DNA from: Paenibacillus bovis
GTDB lineage: Bacteria; Bacillota; Bacilli; Bacillales; Bacillaceae_C
Direction of reading: 5' to 3'
DNA: 64,000 nucleotides
NCBI GenBank assembly: GCA_007679095.1
Contig: VEFU01000002.1
Location: 124,001 to 188,000 of the forward strand
Part shown: positions 25,619-35,103 of the stretch, piece after piece
Position numbering within the stretch: position 1 is the stretch's first letter
Layout: every line of letters starts with the position of its first letter
Position numbers and translations under genes: made by a program
The notes under the pieces: generated by a model
The model's input: the letters and a program-made list of their open reading frames with translations, nothing else
Databases searched by the model: none
Told to the model about the DNA's origin: nothing

Positions 25619-26728
25619 TTGAGTGAAAAGGGACGTGTATTATTAATTGGCGTAGGGTTAATTGGTGGCTCTGTCGCCCTCGCCATTAAAAAGGAACATA
25701 AAGAAGCTACTATTATTGGTTTTGATGTGAATCATGATAATTGTATGCTTGCGCAAAAATTAAATATTATCGATGTTTGTACGGGGAACTTTCAAGAGGA
25801 AGCTTCCCTAGCAGACTTAATTATTTTAGCTTGCCCAGTAGAAAAAGCGGAACAATGTTTAGAAGTCCTTTCTACATTACCATTAAAGGAAGATGTCATT
25901 ATTACAGATGTTTGTAGCACAAAAAGTAAAATGATGGAGAAGGCGGAACAGTATTTTACAGGTAATGTAACGTTTATTGGAGGACATCCAATGGCAGGGT
26001 CCCATAAAGTAGGGCCAGGGAGCGCAAGGGCTCATCTATTTGAAAATGCTTATTATATTATTACACCATCCTCCACAACACCACAGACAAAGATAAATAA
26101 ATTAAAGAGTTGGTTAATAGGTACAAATGCGAATTTTATTATTATGGATCCGGATGAACATGACTTAGTTACTGGAGTTGTAAGTCATTTCCCACATATT
26201 ATTGCTGCTAGTCTAGTTAGACATGTTCAACAACATGCTGCAAGCAATGATCATGTGAATTTTCTAGCAGCAGGTGGATTTCGAGATATTACGAGAATTG
26301 CCTCCAGTAGTCCAGAAATGTGGAGAGATATAGTACGTCATAATCAACCAAAACTATTAACCTTGTTAGATGAGTGGATGGCTGAAATGCAGGATGTTCG
26401 GAATTTGTTAATGGAGGGAGATAGTGAATTAATATTTGACTATTTCCATGGTGCCAAAAAATATCGAGATTCGTTACCAGTCCGTGCAAAAGGTGCAATC
26501 ACCTCCTTCTATGATCTATTTGTCGATGTAGAGGATACGCCGGGTGTTATTTCCGATATTACTACTTTGTTAGCAAAAGAACATATAAGTATTACAAACA
26601 TTAGAATTATTGAAGCGCGCGAAGATGTTTACGGAGTTCTTAGACTTAGTTTCCAAACAGAACAAGATTTAAATAGAGCGAAAGTTAGTCTAGAAAATAA
26701 AGGATATGAAACATATATCAGTATGTAA
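25619..26728 (+). CDS. tyrA: Prephenate dehydrogenase with ACT domain
   Basis: 369 residues. A Rossmann NAD-binding domain (VLLIGVGLIGGSVALAI) and a helical dimerisation domain with the catalytic His in GGHPMAGSHKVGP convert prephenate to 4-hydroxyphenylpyruvate. The last ~75 residues (DVEDTPGVISDITTLLAKEHISI split by family as an ACT domain) probably bind tyrosine for feedback control. The start is TTG 25619 with AGGCGTGAG. It is in operon with hisC (20 bp) and EPSP synthase (14 bp). Confidence 0.93.
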   Translation: MSEKGRVLLIGVGLIGGSVALAIKKEHKEATIIGFDVNHDNCMLAQKLNIIDVCTGNFQEEASLADLIILACPVEKAEQCLEVLSTLPLKEDVIITDVCSTKSKMMEKAEQYFTGNVTFIGGHPMAGSHKVGPGSARAHLFENAYYIITPSSTTPQTKINKLKSWLIGTNANFIIMDPDEHDLVTGVVSHFPHIIAASLVRHVQQHAASNDHVNFLAAGGFRDITRIASSSPEMWRDIVRHNQPKLLTLLDEWMAEMQDVRNLLMEGDSELIFDYFHGAKKYRDSLPVRAKGAITSFYDLFVDVEDTPGVISDITTLLAKEHISITNIRIIEAREDVYGVLRLSFQTEQDLNRAKVSLENKGYETYISM

Positions 26729-26742
26729 AGGAGTGTTCATGA

Positions 26743-28032
26743 TTGGATAAGACGATCGAAGCGACAAAACCGGTTCAGCTGAATGGAACGATGAAAGTGC
26801 CTGGTGATAAGTCCATCTCTCACCGCTCCGTTATGTTTGGAGCGCTTGCTCATGGAAAGACGACAGTTACTGGTCTTTTAACAGGTGATGATTGTTTAAG
26901 TACGATCGAATGTTTTCAAAAGCTAGGAGTGGAAATTAAGAGAGACGGAGAATATGTTGAAATTTATGGTAAAGGGTTAGAGGGCTTAAAAGAACCAACT
27001 GAAGTGCTGAATGTTGGAAACTCCGGAACAACTATCAGACTATTACTCGGAATTTTAGCAAATCTTCCTTTTCATACAACTGTAATCGGTGATGAATCTA
27101 TTGCAAAGCGTCCGATGGGAAGAGTGACGCTTCCATTAAAAGAAATGGGGGCAAAAATAGATGGGCGTGAAGATGGTAAGTTTACACCGATTTCAATCCG
27201 TGGTGGTAACTTAAGAGGGATTAATTATCAATCTCCTGTCGCTAGTGCACAAGTTAAATCTGCCATTTTACTAGCTGGATTAAATGCTAGTGGTATAACA
27301 TCCGTAACGGAACCAGAAGATTCAAGGGATCATACAGAGCGAATGCTTCAAGCATTCGGTTGTAATGTAAAAGTGGATGGTTTAACAAAGTCGATTGAAG
27401 GTGGACAGAAATTACAGGCAACAGCAATTGATGTCCCTGGAGACATTTCTTCTGCAGCATTTTTCCTAGTGGCGGGTGCAATTGTAAATAACAGTAGCAT
27501 TAAGATAAAAAATGTTGGGATTAATCCTACTAGAACTGGAATTTTGGATATACTAGAAAAAATGGATGCCAACATTACAATCGAAAATGCCAATCATGAA
27601 GCTAGTGAACCTTATGCTGATATAGCTGTAGAAACATCAAATTTACAAGCAGTCGAAATTAGTGGTGATATTATCCCTAGGCTAATAGATGAGATACCAA
27701 TATTAGCTTTAGCTGCAACACAAGCAGAGGGTACAACTATCATTAAAGATGCTGCTGAATTGAAAGTAAAAGAAACAAATAGAATTGATACTGTCGTTGC
27801 TGAACTTAAGAAGATGGGTGCAAATATTGAAGCGACAGAGGATGGTATGAAAATTACTGGACCAACTAAACTTCATGGAGCAAGAGTAAGTAGTCACGGT
27901 GACCATCGAATTGGGATGATGTTAGCAGTGGCTAGCTGTATTGCTTCAGGTGTAACAGAAATTGAAAATACGAGTGCAATTACAATTTCATATCCTGGCT
28001 TTTTTGAACAATTACAAGCATTACAATCATGA
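26743..28032 (+). CDS. aroA: EPSP synthase (3-phosphoshikimate 1-carboxyvinyltransferase)
   Basis: 429 residues (aroE in B. subtilis). It joins PEP to shikimate-3-phosphate. Visible motifs are [18 protein letters not shown] with the catalytic Lys, [15 protein letters not shown] with the PEP-binding loop, PLKEMGAKI, and KETNRI and DHRIGMML near the C-terminus. The loop after NSGT reads TIRLLLG, with Thr-Ile where class I enzymes have Ala-Met, which suggests a class II-like enzyme. The start is TTG 26743 after AAAGGAGTG; a nearby ATG is out of frame. Confidence 0.95.
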   Translation: MDKTIEATKPVQLNGTMKVPGDKSISHRSVMFGALAHGKTTVTGLLTGDDCLSTIECFQKLGVEIKRDGEYVEIYGKGLEGLKEPTEVLNVGNSGTTIRLLLGILANLPFHTTVIGDESIAKRPMGRVTLPLKEMGAKIDGREDGKFTPISIRGGNLRGINYQSPVASAQVKSAILLAGLNASGITSVTEPEDSRDHTERMLQAFGCNVKVDGLTKSIEGGQKLQATAIDVPGDISSAAFFLVAGAIVNNSSIKIKNVGINPTRTGILDILEKMDANITIENANHEASEPYADIAVETSNLQAVEISGDIIPRLIDEIPILALAATQAEGTTIIKDAAELKVKETNRIDTVVAELKKMGANIEATEDGMKITGPTKLHGARVSSHGDHRIGMMLAVASCIASGVTEIENTSAITISYPGFFEQLQALQS

Positions 28033-28063
28033 TTCTTTATAACTACCTTAAGGAGATGTCAAT

Positions 28064-29146
28064 GTGCCACGAATTATTTCTGTGGGTACAACAGTACCGG
28101 AAAACATCATTGATCAAGAGCAAACAATGCAATTCGTTCGGCAGCTATACACAGGTAAGGTAGAAAATCTTCCATCACTACTTCAAGTTTTTGTAAATGG
28201 AGAAATTAATAAACGACATTTTGCAAAAACAATTGATTGGTATCAAGAGAAACATTCATTTTCGGAACAAAACAATGCATTTATTGAAGCAGCGGTTGAT
28301 CTAAGTGTGCAGGCGATTCAAAACTGTCTACATGCAAATAGTTTGGAGAGAAATATTGCATTTAGTGAAATTGATGCAATATTTATGATTAGTACTACAG
28401 GTCTCTCCACTCCAAGTCTAGATGCTCACATTATGAATCGCTTGCCATTTCATCGTCATACAAAAAGAATCCCAATTTGGGGTTTAGGTTGTGCAGGCGG
28501 TGCTGCAGGTTTATCACGTGCATATGAATATTGCCGTGCTTTTCCACATGCGAAAGTAGTTGTAGTGGCAGTCGAATTATGTAGTTTGACTTTTCAGCTG
28601 GACGACATTAGCAAACGAAATATTGTAGGTACATCGTTATTTGCTGATGGTGCTGCATCTGTTTTGGTTGCAGGGGATGAGATCAATTATACTGACATTA
28701 CTTCAAGACCATTACCTAACATCATTGATACACAATCAACTTTATTAGAAAATTCCATAGATGTGATGGGATGGGATGTAAAAGACAGTGGCTTACATGT
28801 CATTTTTTCAAAAAGTATTCCAGAAATCGTAGGAAATTGGTTAGAACCTGAAGTAGTTCATTTGCTTGATAAAAATCATTTGTCAAAAGCTAATATTGCA
28901 CATTTTATTGCTCATCCAGGTGGAAGAAAAGTAATAACCGCGTATGAAGAAGCTCTAAACCTTCCGCATGAAAAAATGGACCATTCTCTTCATATTTTAA
29001 AAGAATACGGAAATATGTCCTCACCAACCGTGCTATTTGTATTAGAGCGTTTCATGAATGACGTTATTAGGCAAGGAGAGCATGGAATCATTGCTGCCTT
29101 AGGTCCAGGTTTTAGTTCGGAATTATTACTTGTGAGGTGGGAGTAA
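28064..29146 (+). CDS. bpsA: Type III polyketide synthase (chalcone synthase-like)
   Basis: 360 residues (bcsA/bpsA in B. subtilis). Catalytic triad: Cys in WGLGCAGGAAG (~143), His in IAHPGGRKVI (~284), Asn in EYGNMSSPT (~316). In B. subtilis this enzyme makes alkylpyrones from long-chain acyl-CoA and malonyl-CoA, which the product of the next gene then methylates. The start is GTG 28064 after AAGGAGATG; the overlapping ATG is out of frame. It is in line with the aro operon (31-bp gap) without a promoter I can see, so it may share T-box control. Confidence 0.9.
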   Translation: MPRIISVGTTVPENIIDQEQTMQFVRQLYTGKVENLPSLLQVFVNGEINKRHFAKTIDWYQEKHSFSEQNNAFIEAAVDLSVQAIQNCLHANSLERNIAFSEIDAIFMISTTGLSTPSLDAHIMNRLPFHRHTKRIPIWGLGCAGGAAGLSRAYEYCRAFPHAKVVVVAVELCSLTFQLDDISKRNIVGTSLFADGAASVLVAGDEINYTDITSRPLPNIIDTQSTLLENSIDVMGWDVKDSGLHVIFSKSIPEIVGNWLEPEVVHLLDKNHLSKANIAHFIAHPGGRKVITAYEEALNLPHEKMDHSLHILKEYGNMSSPTVLFVLERFMNDVIRQGEHGIIAALGPGFSSELLLVRWE

Positions 29147-29658
29147 TGATCTTTACACTATTTATTAGTGTTGTTATCATTCAACGACTTTTTGAAGTAA
29201 TAATAGCGCGCAGAAATGAAATATGGATGAAACAGCAAGGAGCACTGGAGTATGGACAAAACCATTATAAATACATGGTTCTAATGCATATTAGTTTTTT
29301 TGTTGTATTAATAGTTGAAGTAGTGGCATTGGAACGTGAATTAAGTATATGGTGGCCACTATACATAACAATCTTTTTATTGCTACAAATTGTACGCATA
29401 TGGGTTATCTCCGTATTAGGAAAGTATTGGAATACGAAAATAATCGTATTACCTGGAATTGAAGTAGTTCATAATGGTCCGTTTAAATGGCTCAAGCATC
29501 CGAACTATTTAATCGTCACTTTAGAACTACTGGTAATTCCATTATTATTTCAAGCATATATATGTGCTGTTATATTCTTTCTCTTAAACCAACTAATGTT
29601 AGCGATAAGAATACCTGTAGAAGAACGTGCTTTAAAACAACACACTAATTATTCATAG
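29146..29658 (+). CDS. ypbQ: ICMT-like membrane methyltransferase YpbQ/BpsB
   Basis: 170 residues with four or so membrane segments and the isoprenylcysteine carboxyl methyltransferase signature NGPFKWLKHPNYLIVTLELL near the C-terminus (His-Pro-Asn-Tyr) and the final PVEERALKQH. In B. subtilis it methylates the pyrone made by BpsA. The start ATG 29146 overlaps the bpsA stop (TAATG) and has GAGGTGGGAG at the right distance, showing tight translational coupling. It is the last gene of the operon. Confidence 0.87.
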   Translation: MIFTLFISVVIIQRLFEVIIARRNEIWMKQQGALEYGQNHYKYMVLMHISFFVVLIVEVVALERELSIWWPLYITIFLLLQIVRIWVISVLGKYWNTKIIVLPGIEVVHNGPFKWLKHPNYLIVTLELLVIPLLFQAYICAVIFFLLNQLMLAIRIPVEERALKQHTNYS

Positions 29659-29659
29659 A

Positions 29660-29710
29660 ATTGGACTTGGCGAGCGGAAAATACTCGGCTATCGTCCAAT
29701 CTTTTTTTAT
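29660..29710 (+). terminator. Terminator of the aro-bps operon
   Basis: ATTGGAC (29660-29666) pairs with GTCCAAT (29694-29700), with an inner GGCGAG/CTCGGC region, followed by CTTTTTTTAT. Confidence 0.75.
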
Positions 29711-29714
29711 ATTG

Positions 29715-29801
29715 GCTCTGTTAAAGTTCATTGTTGTTAACAACTTAGTTGATTGTAGCGAGTGTACAGGAGCGAAAATCAACAACAGAGTTTAACAGAG
29801 C
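29715..29801. repeat. Short internal-deletion copy of the dispersed element
   Basis: 87 bp with perfect 11-bp terminal inverted repeats (GCTCTGTTAAA / TTTAACAGAGC). In reverse complement it equals the two outer ends of the 21292-21478 copy joined at the short AGCG-A/T-GTACA direct repeats; the GC-rich core is missing. Confidence 0.82.
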
Positions 29802-29867
29802 TTTTATATTAAATAATTGAATTTTCATGTAAAATAGTTTTAACTACAAATGAGGAGTTTTATTGAC

Positions 29868-32800
29868 ATGGAAACCGTATTACAATCTTCTGTGAGTAAC
29901 TCTCCGCTTCAAAAGACATTAACTTTAATGGAGCGGTTCAAGCAACAAGGTGACACAACAAGAGTAGAAAAGGTAGAAAAATTATTAAAAAAGATCCATC
30001 AAAATGAATTTATCGTCGCATTTACCGGTCATTTTTCAGCAGGAAAATCTACAATGATTAATGCTTTAATCGGAGAGCAAGTTTTACCTTCCAGTCCAAT
30101 ACCTACAAGTGCAAATATTGTCAGGATTTTTCAATCAGATTCGGAATATGCGAAGGTTTATTATCAACAAGAGCTACCAGTACTATTTCAAGCACCATAT
30201 AGTTTTGAAACTGTTAAAGAGTATTGTAAGAATGAACAAGTTCTAGAGATCGAAATCAGTAGAAAGGAATCGCTACTTCCAGAAGGGATTTCGATTATGG
30301 ATACGCCAGGTGTCGATTCAACAGATGATGCACATCGAATTTCAACAGAGTCATCCTTACACCTAGCTGATATTGTGTTCTATGTAATGGATTATAATCA
30401 TGTTCAATCTGAATTAAATTTTATTTACACAAAAAAATTATTAGAATATGGTACAAATCTTTATTTAATTATTAATCAAATAGATAAACATAATGAAACT
30501 GAATTAACATTTAAACAGTTTAAACAATCTGTAATAAAATCTTTTGATGATTGGGATGTACAGCCAACTGGCATTTTTTTCACTTCATTAAAACAATCTT
30601 CCAATGTAGAAAATGAATTTAATGCTGTTAAGTTGATTTTGAATGATGCTATAGTTCATCGGGACGAATGGATAGATAAAACAATTACGATTGCAATGAA
30701 TCGACTATTGGATGAGCATAATCAGTGGTTAAAAGAACAGGTCCAACATCAGATCGAACCTTATGAGAAGATTATTTCGAATTACGACGAATCAGATTTT
30801 GCCAATATCCTAGAGAAAGAACAAGCACTCATTCAAACGAAGAATAAGTTGGAATCACAAGTGGAGCATTGGAGAAAAGAAGCAATAAACGAGCAACATA
30901 ATTTATTGAAAAATGCATATTTAATGCCATTTGAAACTAGAGAATTAGCAGAACAATTTCTGGAAGCTAATCAACCGAATTTTAAAGTGGGCTTATTATT
31001 TAGTAAAAAGAAAACAGATATCGAGAGAGAGAACAGACTAGAGACATTCGCATTAAATGTTAAAAAGCAAGTCGAGAGTCAAATTGATTGGCACTTACGT
31101 CAATGGGCAGCTACAGCGTTAAAAGATTTAGAAATATTTGATGAGAAATTACAATTCTCTGCAAATAAACTAGAAGTTGTATTTGATAACCGCCTCTTTA
31201 TTGAAGCCATTAATAAAGGTGCAGGAGTTACAGGAGAATATATTCTTCATTATTGTGAAGAAGTTGGTAACCGCTTAAAAAAGATTGCCAAAAAAGTAAT
31301 GGACAATTTTATTGATCAAATAACAGACGCATTACAAATAAAAGTTCAACACCAAACTGCTGATTTAGAAACAGAGCTACAGCCCATTACAAGATGTGCT
31401 GATGCATACCGAAAAATTGCCGAAATTGAGAAAGAATATGAGAAAAGTGTAGAATTATTAACTATTTCTACTGGTGAGGAAGAAAAAGTTTACAGAGATT
31501 TATTAGATAAATGGGATAATGAACAAGATGATGTTCGAGTGTATGAAGAAACTGACGTCAAATTGGAAACAAAGGAATACTCAGAGGTACAAGAAAGAGT
31601 AAATACTCCCCCTCCAATGAAAGTTACAGAAGTGGAAGACGTTCTTTCAACAATAGAGCAGGCAATTCCAATTTTAAGGAATACAAAAGGTCTACAAAAA
31701 AGTAGTGAACAATTGGAAAGCAAAATAGCTCGCTTAAAAGATCGATCTTTTACGATAGCCTTATTTGGAGCTTTTAGTGCCGGGAAATCATCATTTGCAA
31801 ATGCGTTGATGGGGGATGGTGTACTGCCTGTATCACCGAATCCAACAACCGCAGCAATTAATCGAATTTGTCCTGTAACGGAAGAAAACCCGCATGCTAC
31901 AGCGAAAATCTATTTTAAAAGTAAACAGCAAATGTTAGATGATATTGTACATTCATTGTCAATGTTCGAAGTTACTTGTAATTCATTAGAGCAAGCTTAT
32001 GAACTAATTCCACAAGTGATTTCGAAAGCGGATGCAGATGGAAAAGAGAAAATTCATCTTTCCTTTTTACAAGCTTTTTATAATGGATATGAAACCTTTG
32101 AACAATATCTAGGAAATACATTAACGACTAGTTTAGATGAATTTAAACAATATGTTGGGAATGAAGTACAGGCATGTTTTGTAGAAGCAATAGACTTATT
32201 CTTTGATTGTGAGATTACTCGACAAGGCATTACGTTAGTTGATACACCAGGTGCAGATTCCATTAATGCCAGACACACTGGTGTAGCTTTTGAATATATA
32301 AAAAATGCCGATGCCATTCTGTTTGTAACATATTATAATCATGCATTTTCAAAAGCAGATCGTGAGTTTATTATCCAATTAGGTCGAGTCAAGGACGCTT
32401 TTGAACTAGATAAGATGTTTTTTATCGTTAATGCAATTGATTTAGCCAAAGATGAGGAAGAGGTACAGGAAGTACTAGATTATGTGCAGTCCGAACTAGC
32501 TGAAAATGGTGTGCGTAATCCGAAAATTTTTGGTATCTCTAGTAAATTAGCCCTGAATGAACAAACGAAATTAGAATCAAATATCAATATATTCAAAGAG
32601 AAATTCCATCACTTTCTAAAGGCAGATTTAACACAAATAGCAGTTCAATCAGCGGTAACAGAGTATAATCGGGTTATTACGATATTAGATCAACTTATTA
32701 GTAGCGCAAGTATGAATGAAGAAGAGAAGCTAAAGCGAGTTACATCACTAAAAGAAACACAAAAAACAATTCAAAAGTGGTTAAAGAGTCAAGAAATTAG

Positions 32801-33473
32801 TGTAGTGTCAGAACGGCTAGCACAAGAAATGAAGGAATTGTTATTTTATGTTAAACAAAGAGTGTTTTATCGTTTTAGTGATTTCTTTAAAGAAGCATTT
32901 AATCCAGCAGTTCTCCAAAGTCCTAATAAAGAACAACTTAAGAAATGTTTAGATGAATTATTGGGATCTACAAGTTATGATTTATTGCAAGAATTACGAG
33001 CAACTTCTTTAAGAGCTGAACGCTTTTATAACAAAATGCTAAAAGAACGCTTGAAAAGTATGGAAAAAGAACTACAACAAATCAATCGTGATTTATCTAT
33101 TCCAGTTTTTGAAGTCTCGGATGCTGCTATTCCTGAATTCATGCAAGCATTTAAGGATATAGATAGGAAGCAATTAGAAAATCACCTGAAATACTTTAAA
33201 AATGCACGGTCTTTCTTTGAGCAAAATGAGAAGAAAAAGATGGAAGAGGCAATGAAGGATACTATATCTCCATTAGCAGATGAGTATTTGCATACAGAAT
33301 TGGAAAAGATGAATCAATTCTATCAAGCTATATTAAATACAGAATTTAATCTGTTACTAGATCATATTGCCATTAATGTGGAGGAGCAATATGAACTAAT
33401 GTTTTCTGCATTATCCAATAGCGATGACTTAGAGACTTGGATAAACATACGTAACCAACTTCAAATTCTTTAG
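29868..33473 (+). CDS. dynA: Double dynamin-like GTPase DynA
   Basis: About 1201 residues (ypbR; 1193 in B. subtilis). Two full dynamin modules in one chain: D1 with FTGHFSAGKSTM, DTPGVDST and NQIDK; D2 (from ~residue 590) with LFGAFSAGKSSF, DTPGADSI and NAIDLAKD. Long helical stalk regions follow each GTPase. It tethers and fuses membranes in a nucleotide-independent way and protects against pore-forming agents and phages in B. subtilis. The start is ATG 29868 with GAGGAG 10 bp upstream; an ATG at 29850 precedes the ribosome site. It stands alone between terminators. Confidence 0.94.
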   Translation: METVLQSSVSNSPLQKTLTLMERFKQQGDTTRVEKVEKLLKKIHQNEFIVAFTGHFSAGKSTMINALIGEQVLPSSPIPTSANIVRIFQSDSEYAKVYYQQELPVLFQAPYSFETVKEYCKNEQVLEIEISRKESLLPEGISIMDTPGVDSTDDAHRISTESSLHLADIVFYVMDYNHVQSELNFIYTKKLLEYGTNLYLIINQIDKHNETELTFKQFKQSVIKSFDDWDVQPTGIFFTSLKQSSNVENEFNAVKLILNDAIVHRDEWIDKTITIAMNRLLDEHNQWLKEQVQHQIEPYEKIISNYDESDFANILEKEQALIQTKNKLESQVEHWRKEAINEQHNLLKNAYLMPFETRELAEQFLEANQPNFKVGLLFSKKKTDIERENRLETFALNVKKQVESQIDWHLRQWAATALKDLEIFDEKLQFSANKLEVVFDNRLFIEAINKGAGVTGEYILHYCEEVGNRLKKIAKKVMDNFIDQITDALQIKVQHQTADLETELQPITRCADAYRKIAEIEKEYEKSVELLTISTGEEEKVYRDLLDKWDNEQDDVRVYEETDVKLETKEYSEVQERVNTPPPMKVTEVEDVLSTIEQAIPILRNTKGLQKSSEQLESKIARLKDRSFTIALFGAFSAGKSSFANALMGDGVLPVSPNPTTAAINRICPVTEENPHATAKIYFKSKQQMLDDIVHSLSMFEVTCNSLEQAYELIPQVISKADADGKEKIHLSFLQAFYNGYETFEQYLGNTLTTSLDEFKQYVGNEVQACFVEAIDLFFDCEITRQGITLVDTPGADSINARHTGVAFEYIKNADAILFVTYYNHAFSKADREFIIQLGRVKDAFELDKMFFIVNAIDLAKDEEEVQEVLDYVQSELAENGVRNPKIFGISSKLALNEQTKLESNINIFKEKFHHFLKADLTQIAVQSAVTEYNRVITILDQLISSASMNEEEKLKRVTSLKETQKTIQKWLKSQEISVVSERLAQEMKELLFYVKQRVFYRFSDFFKEAFNPAVLQSPNKEQLKKCLDELLGSTSYDLLQELRATSLRAERFYNKMLKERLKSMEKELQQINRDLSIPVFEVSDAAIPEFMQAFKDIDRKQLENHLKYFKNARSFFEQNEKKKMEEAMKDTISPLADEYLHTELEKMNQFYQAILNTEFNLLLDHIAINVEEQYELMFSALSNSDDLETWINIRNQLQIL

Positions 33474-33567
33474 AAGTCACAGTTGTCATTTCTTTGAGAT
33501 ATGTAGAATACTACTGATAGATTTTACAGGTAAATAAACCATAATATGTATTTTGGAAGAACGGAAG

Positions 33568-33601
33568 AGGGCTAATTCATAAGTGATAAGCCCTTTTCTT
33601 T
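33568..33601 (+). terminator. Terminator after dynA
   Basis: AGGGCT (33568-33573) pairs with AGCCCT (33589-33594) with an inner TCA/TGA helix, followed by TTTCTTTG. Confidence 0.55.
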
Positions 33602-33655
33602 GTGCGTATCTATAATATATTGCTGTTGGCATTCTCTTTCATGGTTATTTTTATA

Positions 33656-33664
33656 TGGTATAAT
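33656..33664 (+). promoter_or_regulatory. Extended -10 promoter of ypcP
   Basis: TGGTATAAT, perfect -10 with TGn extension, 32 bp before the ypcP start; the -35 (TTTCAT-like) is poor. Confidence 0.5.
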
Positions 33665-33695
33665 ACTCATAGTCAAAAAATCAGGAGTGGATAAT

Positions 33696-34604
33696 GTGAA
33701 ACAACATTTATTGTTAATTGATGGAATGGCATTATTGTTCCGTTCTTTTTTCGCTACAGCTGTACGTAAGAATTTTATGATTAATAGTGCTGGAATACCT
33801 ACAAATGCAGTACAAGGGTATATTAAACATGTATTAACTGCGATTGAACATATAAACCCTACACACACAGCTGTTTGTTGGGATATGGGAAGTGTGACAT
33901 TCCGGAATGATTTGTATGATGGATATAAAGCAAATCGCCCCGAAGCACCTGTGGAAATGCGACCACAATTTGATTTAGCTAAGGAAGTAACGACGGCATT
34001 TGGAATCCTAAATATTGGGATTGTCGGGTATGAAGCAGACGATTGTATCGGGACGATTTGTGAACAGCAAAAGTCAGAATACGAAGTTACTGTTTTAACT
34101 GGTGATCGCGATTTATTACAACTTGTCGATGATCAAGTGAATGTTTTTATCCTCCAAAAAGGCTATGGGAATTATGAAAAACATACAAAGGCTAGTTTTT
34201 TAGAAGAATACCAATTACATCCGAGACAATTTATAGATGTGAAAGCTCTAATGGGCGATACAAGTGACGGTTATCCAGGAGTTAAAGGAATTGGTGAAAA
34301 AACAGCATATAAATTAATAAGAGAACATAAAGATATCGAGAGTCTATTAGCAAATATTGAGAAGTTAGCTCCTTCCGTACAAAAGAAAATTCAAGCGGAT
34401 TTAGAGATGCTTCACTTATCGAGAACTCTTGCCGAAATAAAATGTGATGTTCCACTGGAGTTTGATATTCTTTCTGCACAATGGAGAGATTTACTTCCAT
34501 CTTCATTGGATATTGTAAACGAACTAGAATTAAAAACAGTTCGGAATTATATATTGCAATCTACTTGGGGAGCTAAATTCGAGTTATTAGAAAGCAATGT
34601 GTAA
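33696..34604 (+). CDS. ypcP: 5'-3' exonuclease / flap endonuclease YpcP
   Basis: 302 residues, matching the N-terminal 5' nuclease domain of DNA polymerase I as a free protein (296 in B. subtilis). Metal-binding acidic clusters: LLLIDGMALLFR, CWDMGSVTFRNDLYDGYKANR (split motif), GYEADDCIGT, TGDRDLLQL, and the H3TH segment MGDTSDGYPGVKGIGEKTA. It removes RNA primers and flaps at Okazaki fragments as backup to Pol I. The start is GTG 33696 after AGGAGTGG; the frame upstream is not coding-like. Confidence 0.92.
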   Translation: MKQHLLLIDGMALLFRSFFATAVRKNFMINSAGIPTNAVQGYIKHVLTAIEHINPTHTAVCWDMGSVTFRNDLYDGYKANRPEAPVEMRPQFDLAKEVTTAFGILNIGIVGYEADDCIGTICEQQKSEYEVTVLTGDRDLLQLVDDQVNVFILQKGYGNYEKHTKASFLEEYQLHPRQFIDVKALMGDTSDGYPGVKGIGEKTAYKLIREHKDIESLLANIEKLAPSVQKKIQADLEMLHLSRTLAEIKCDVPLEFDILSAQWRDLLPSSLDIVNELELKTVRNYILQSTWGAKFELLESNV

Positions 34605-34619
34605 AAAGGGGAACTATGA

Positions 34620-34919
34620 TTGGATACGAATAGTAACGAATTAGAGCAGTACTTAATGAAATTGGATAGTAAAGGATTTAAATTCAAAGATGATGCTATT
34701 TCCTTTATTTATTTCGGAAAGCAATTAACAGGTGCGAATGATTTTTTAGTATCTACTGCCATTGAATGGACGTTAAAGACGCAGAAGAGCTTTGATGGTA
34801 GCTTCTACTTATCTTTATTAGAAACCTTAAATGCAAATAAAATTTCGAAAAAAACAGAGGCAGTTCGCTTAATTGAAGAAATAGGTCTTATAAAAAACAA
34901 TGATCAATTCAGTTTATAA
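34620..34919 (+). CDS. Small conserved-looking protein downstream of ypcP
   Basis: 99 residues, soluble, likely helical (NELEQYLMKLDSKGFKF, AIEWTLKTQKSFDGSFYLSLLETL). TTG start at 34620 with AAAAGGGG upstream, 15 bp after ypcP and sharing its terminator, so it is likely in operon with it. It resembles short DUF-type proteins found next to ypcP in related genomes, but I cannot name its function. Confidence 0.65.
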   Translation: MDTNSNELEQYLMKLDSKGFKFKDDAISFIYFGKQLTGANDFLVSTAIEWTLKTQKSFDGSFYLSLLETLNANKISKKTEAVRLIEEIGLIKNNDQFSL

Positions 34920-34970
34920 TGTAGATTACTTGTGAGAGCTTGAGTCGAAAAGAATATTGATGGAATGTAT

Positions 34971-35015
34971 AGCCAAACTATTACTTGAAGATATACAAGA
35001 TAGTTTGGCTTTTTT
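34971..35015 (+). terminator. Terminator of the ypcP operon
   Basis: AGCCAAACTAT (34971-34981) and ATAGTTTGGCT (35000-35010) form a perfect 11-bp stem followed by TTTTT. Confidence 0.88.
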
Positions 35016-35037
35016 AAAGGTGGTGTAACTATATTTG

Positions 35038-35078
35038 CTACGGAAATACACTCCGCTTTCCACGGGCGTCTGATGTGT
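35038..35078. repeat. Fragment of a Bacillaceae-type dispersed repeat
   Basis: CTACGGAAATACACTCCGCTTTCC followed by ACGGGCGTCTG (given in parts) is non-coding and shares the CACT-CGCTTTCC-nn-GGGC block with the core of the element at 21332-21347. It looks like a truncated relic. Confidence 0.4.
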
Positions 35079-35103
35079 ACCTTCGTTCTCTTCACACTTT
35101 TCT

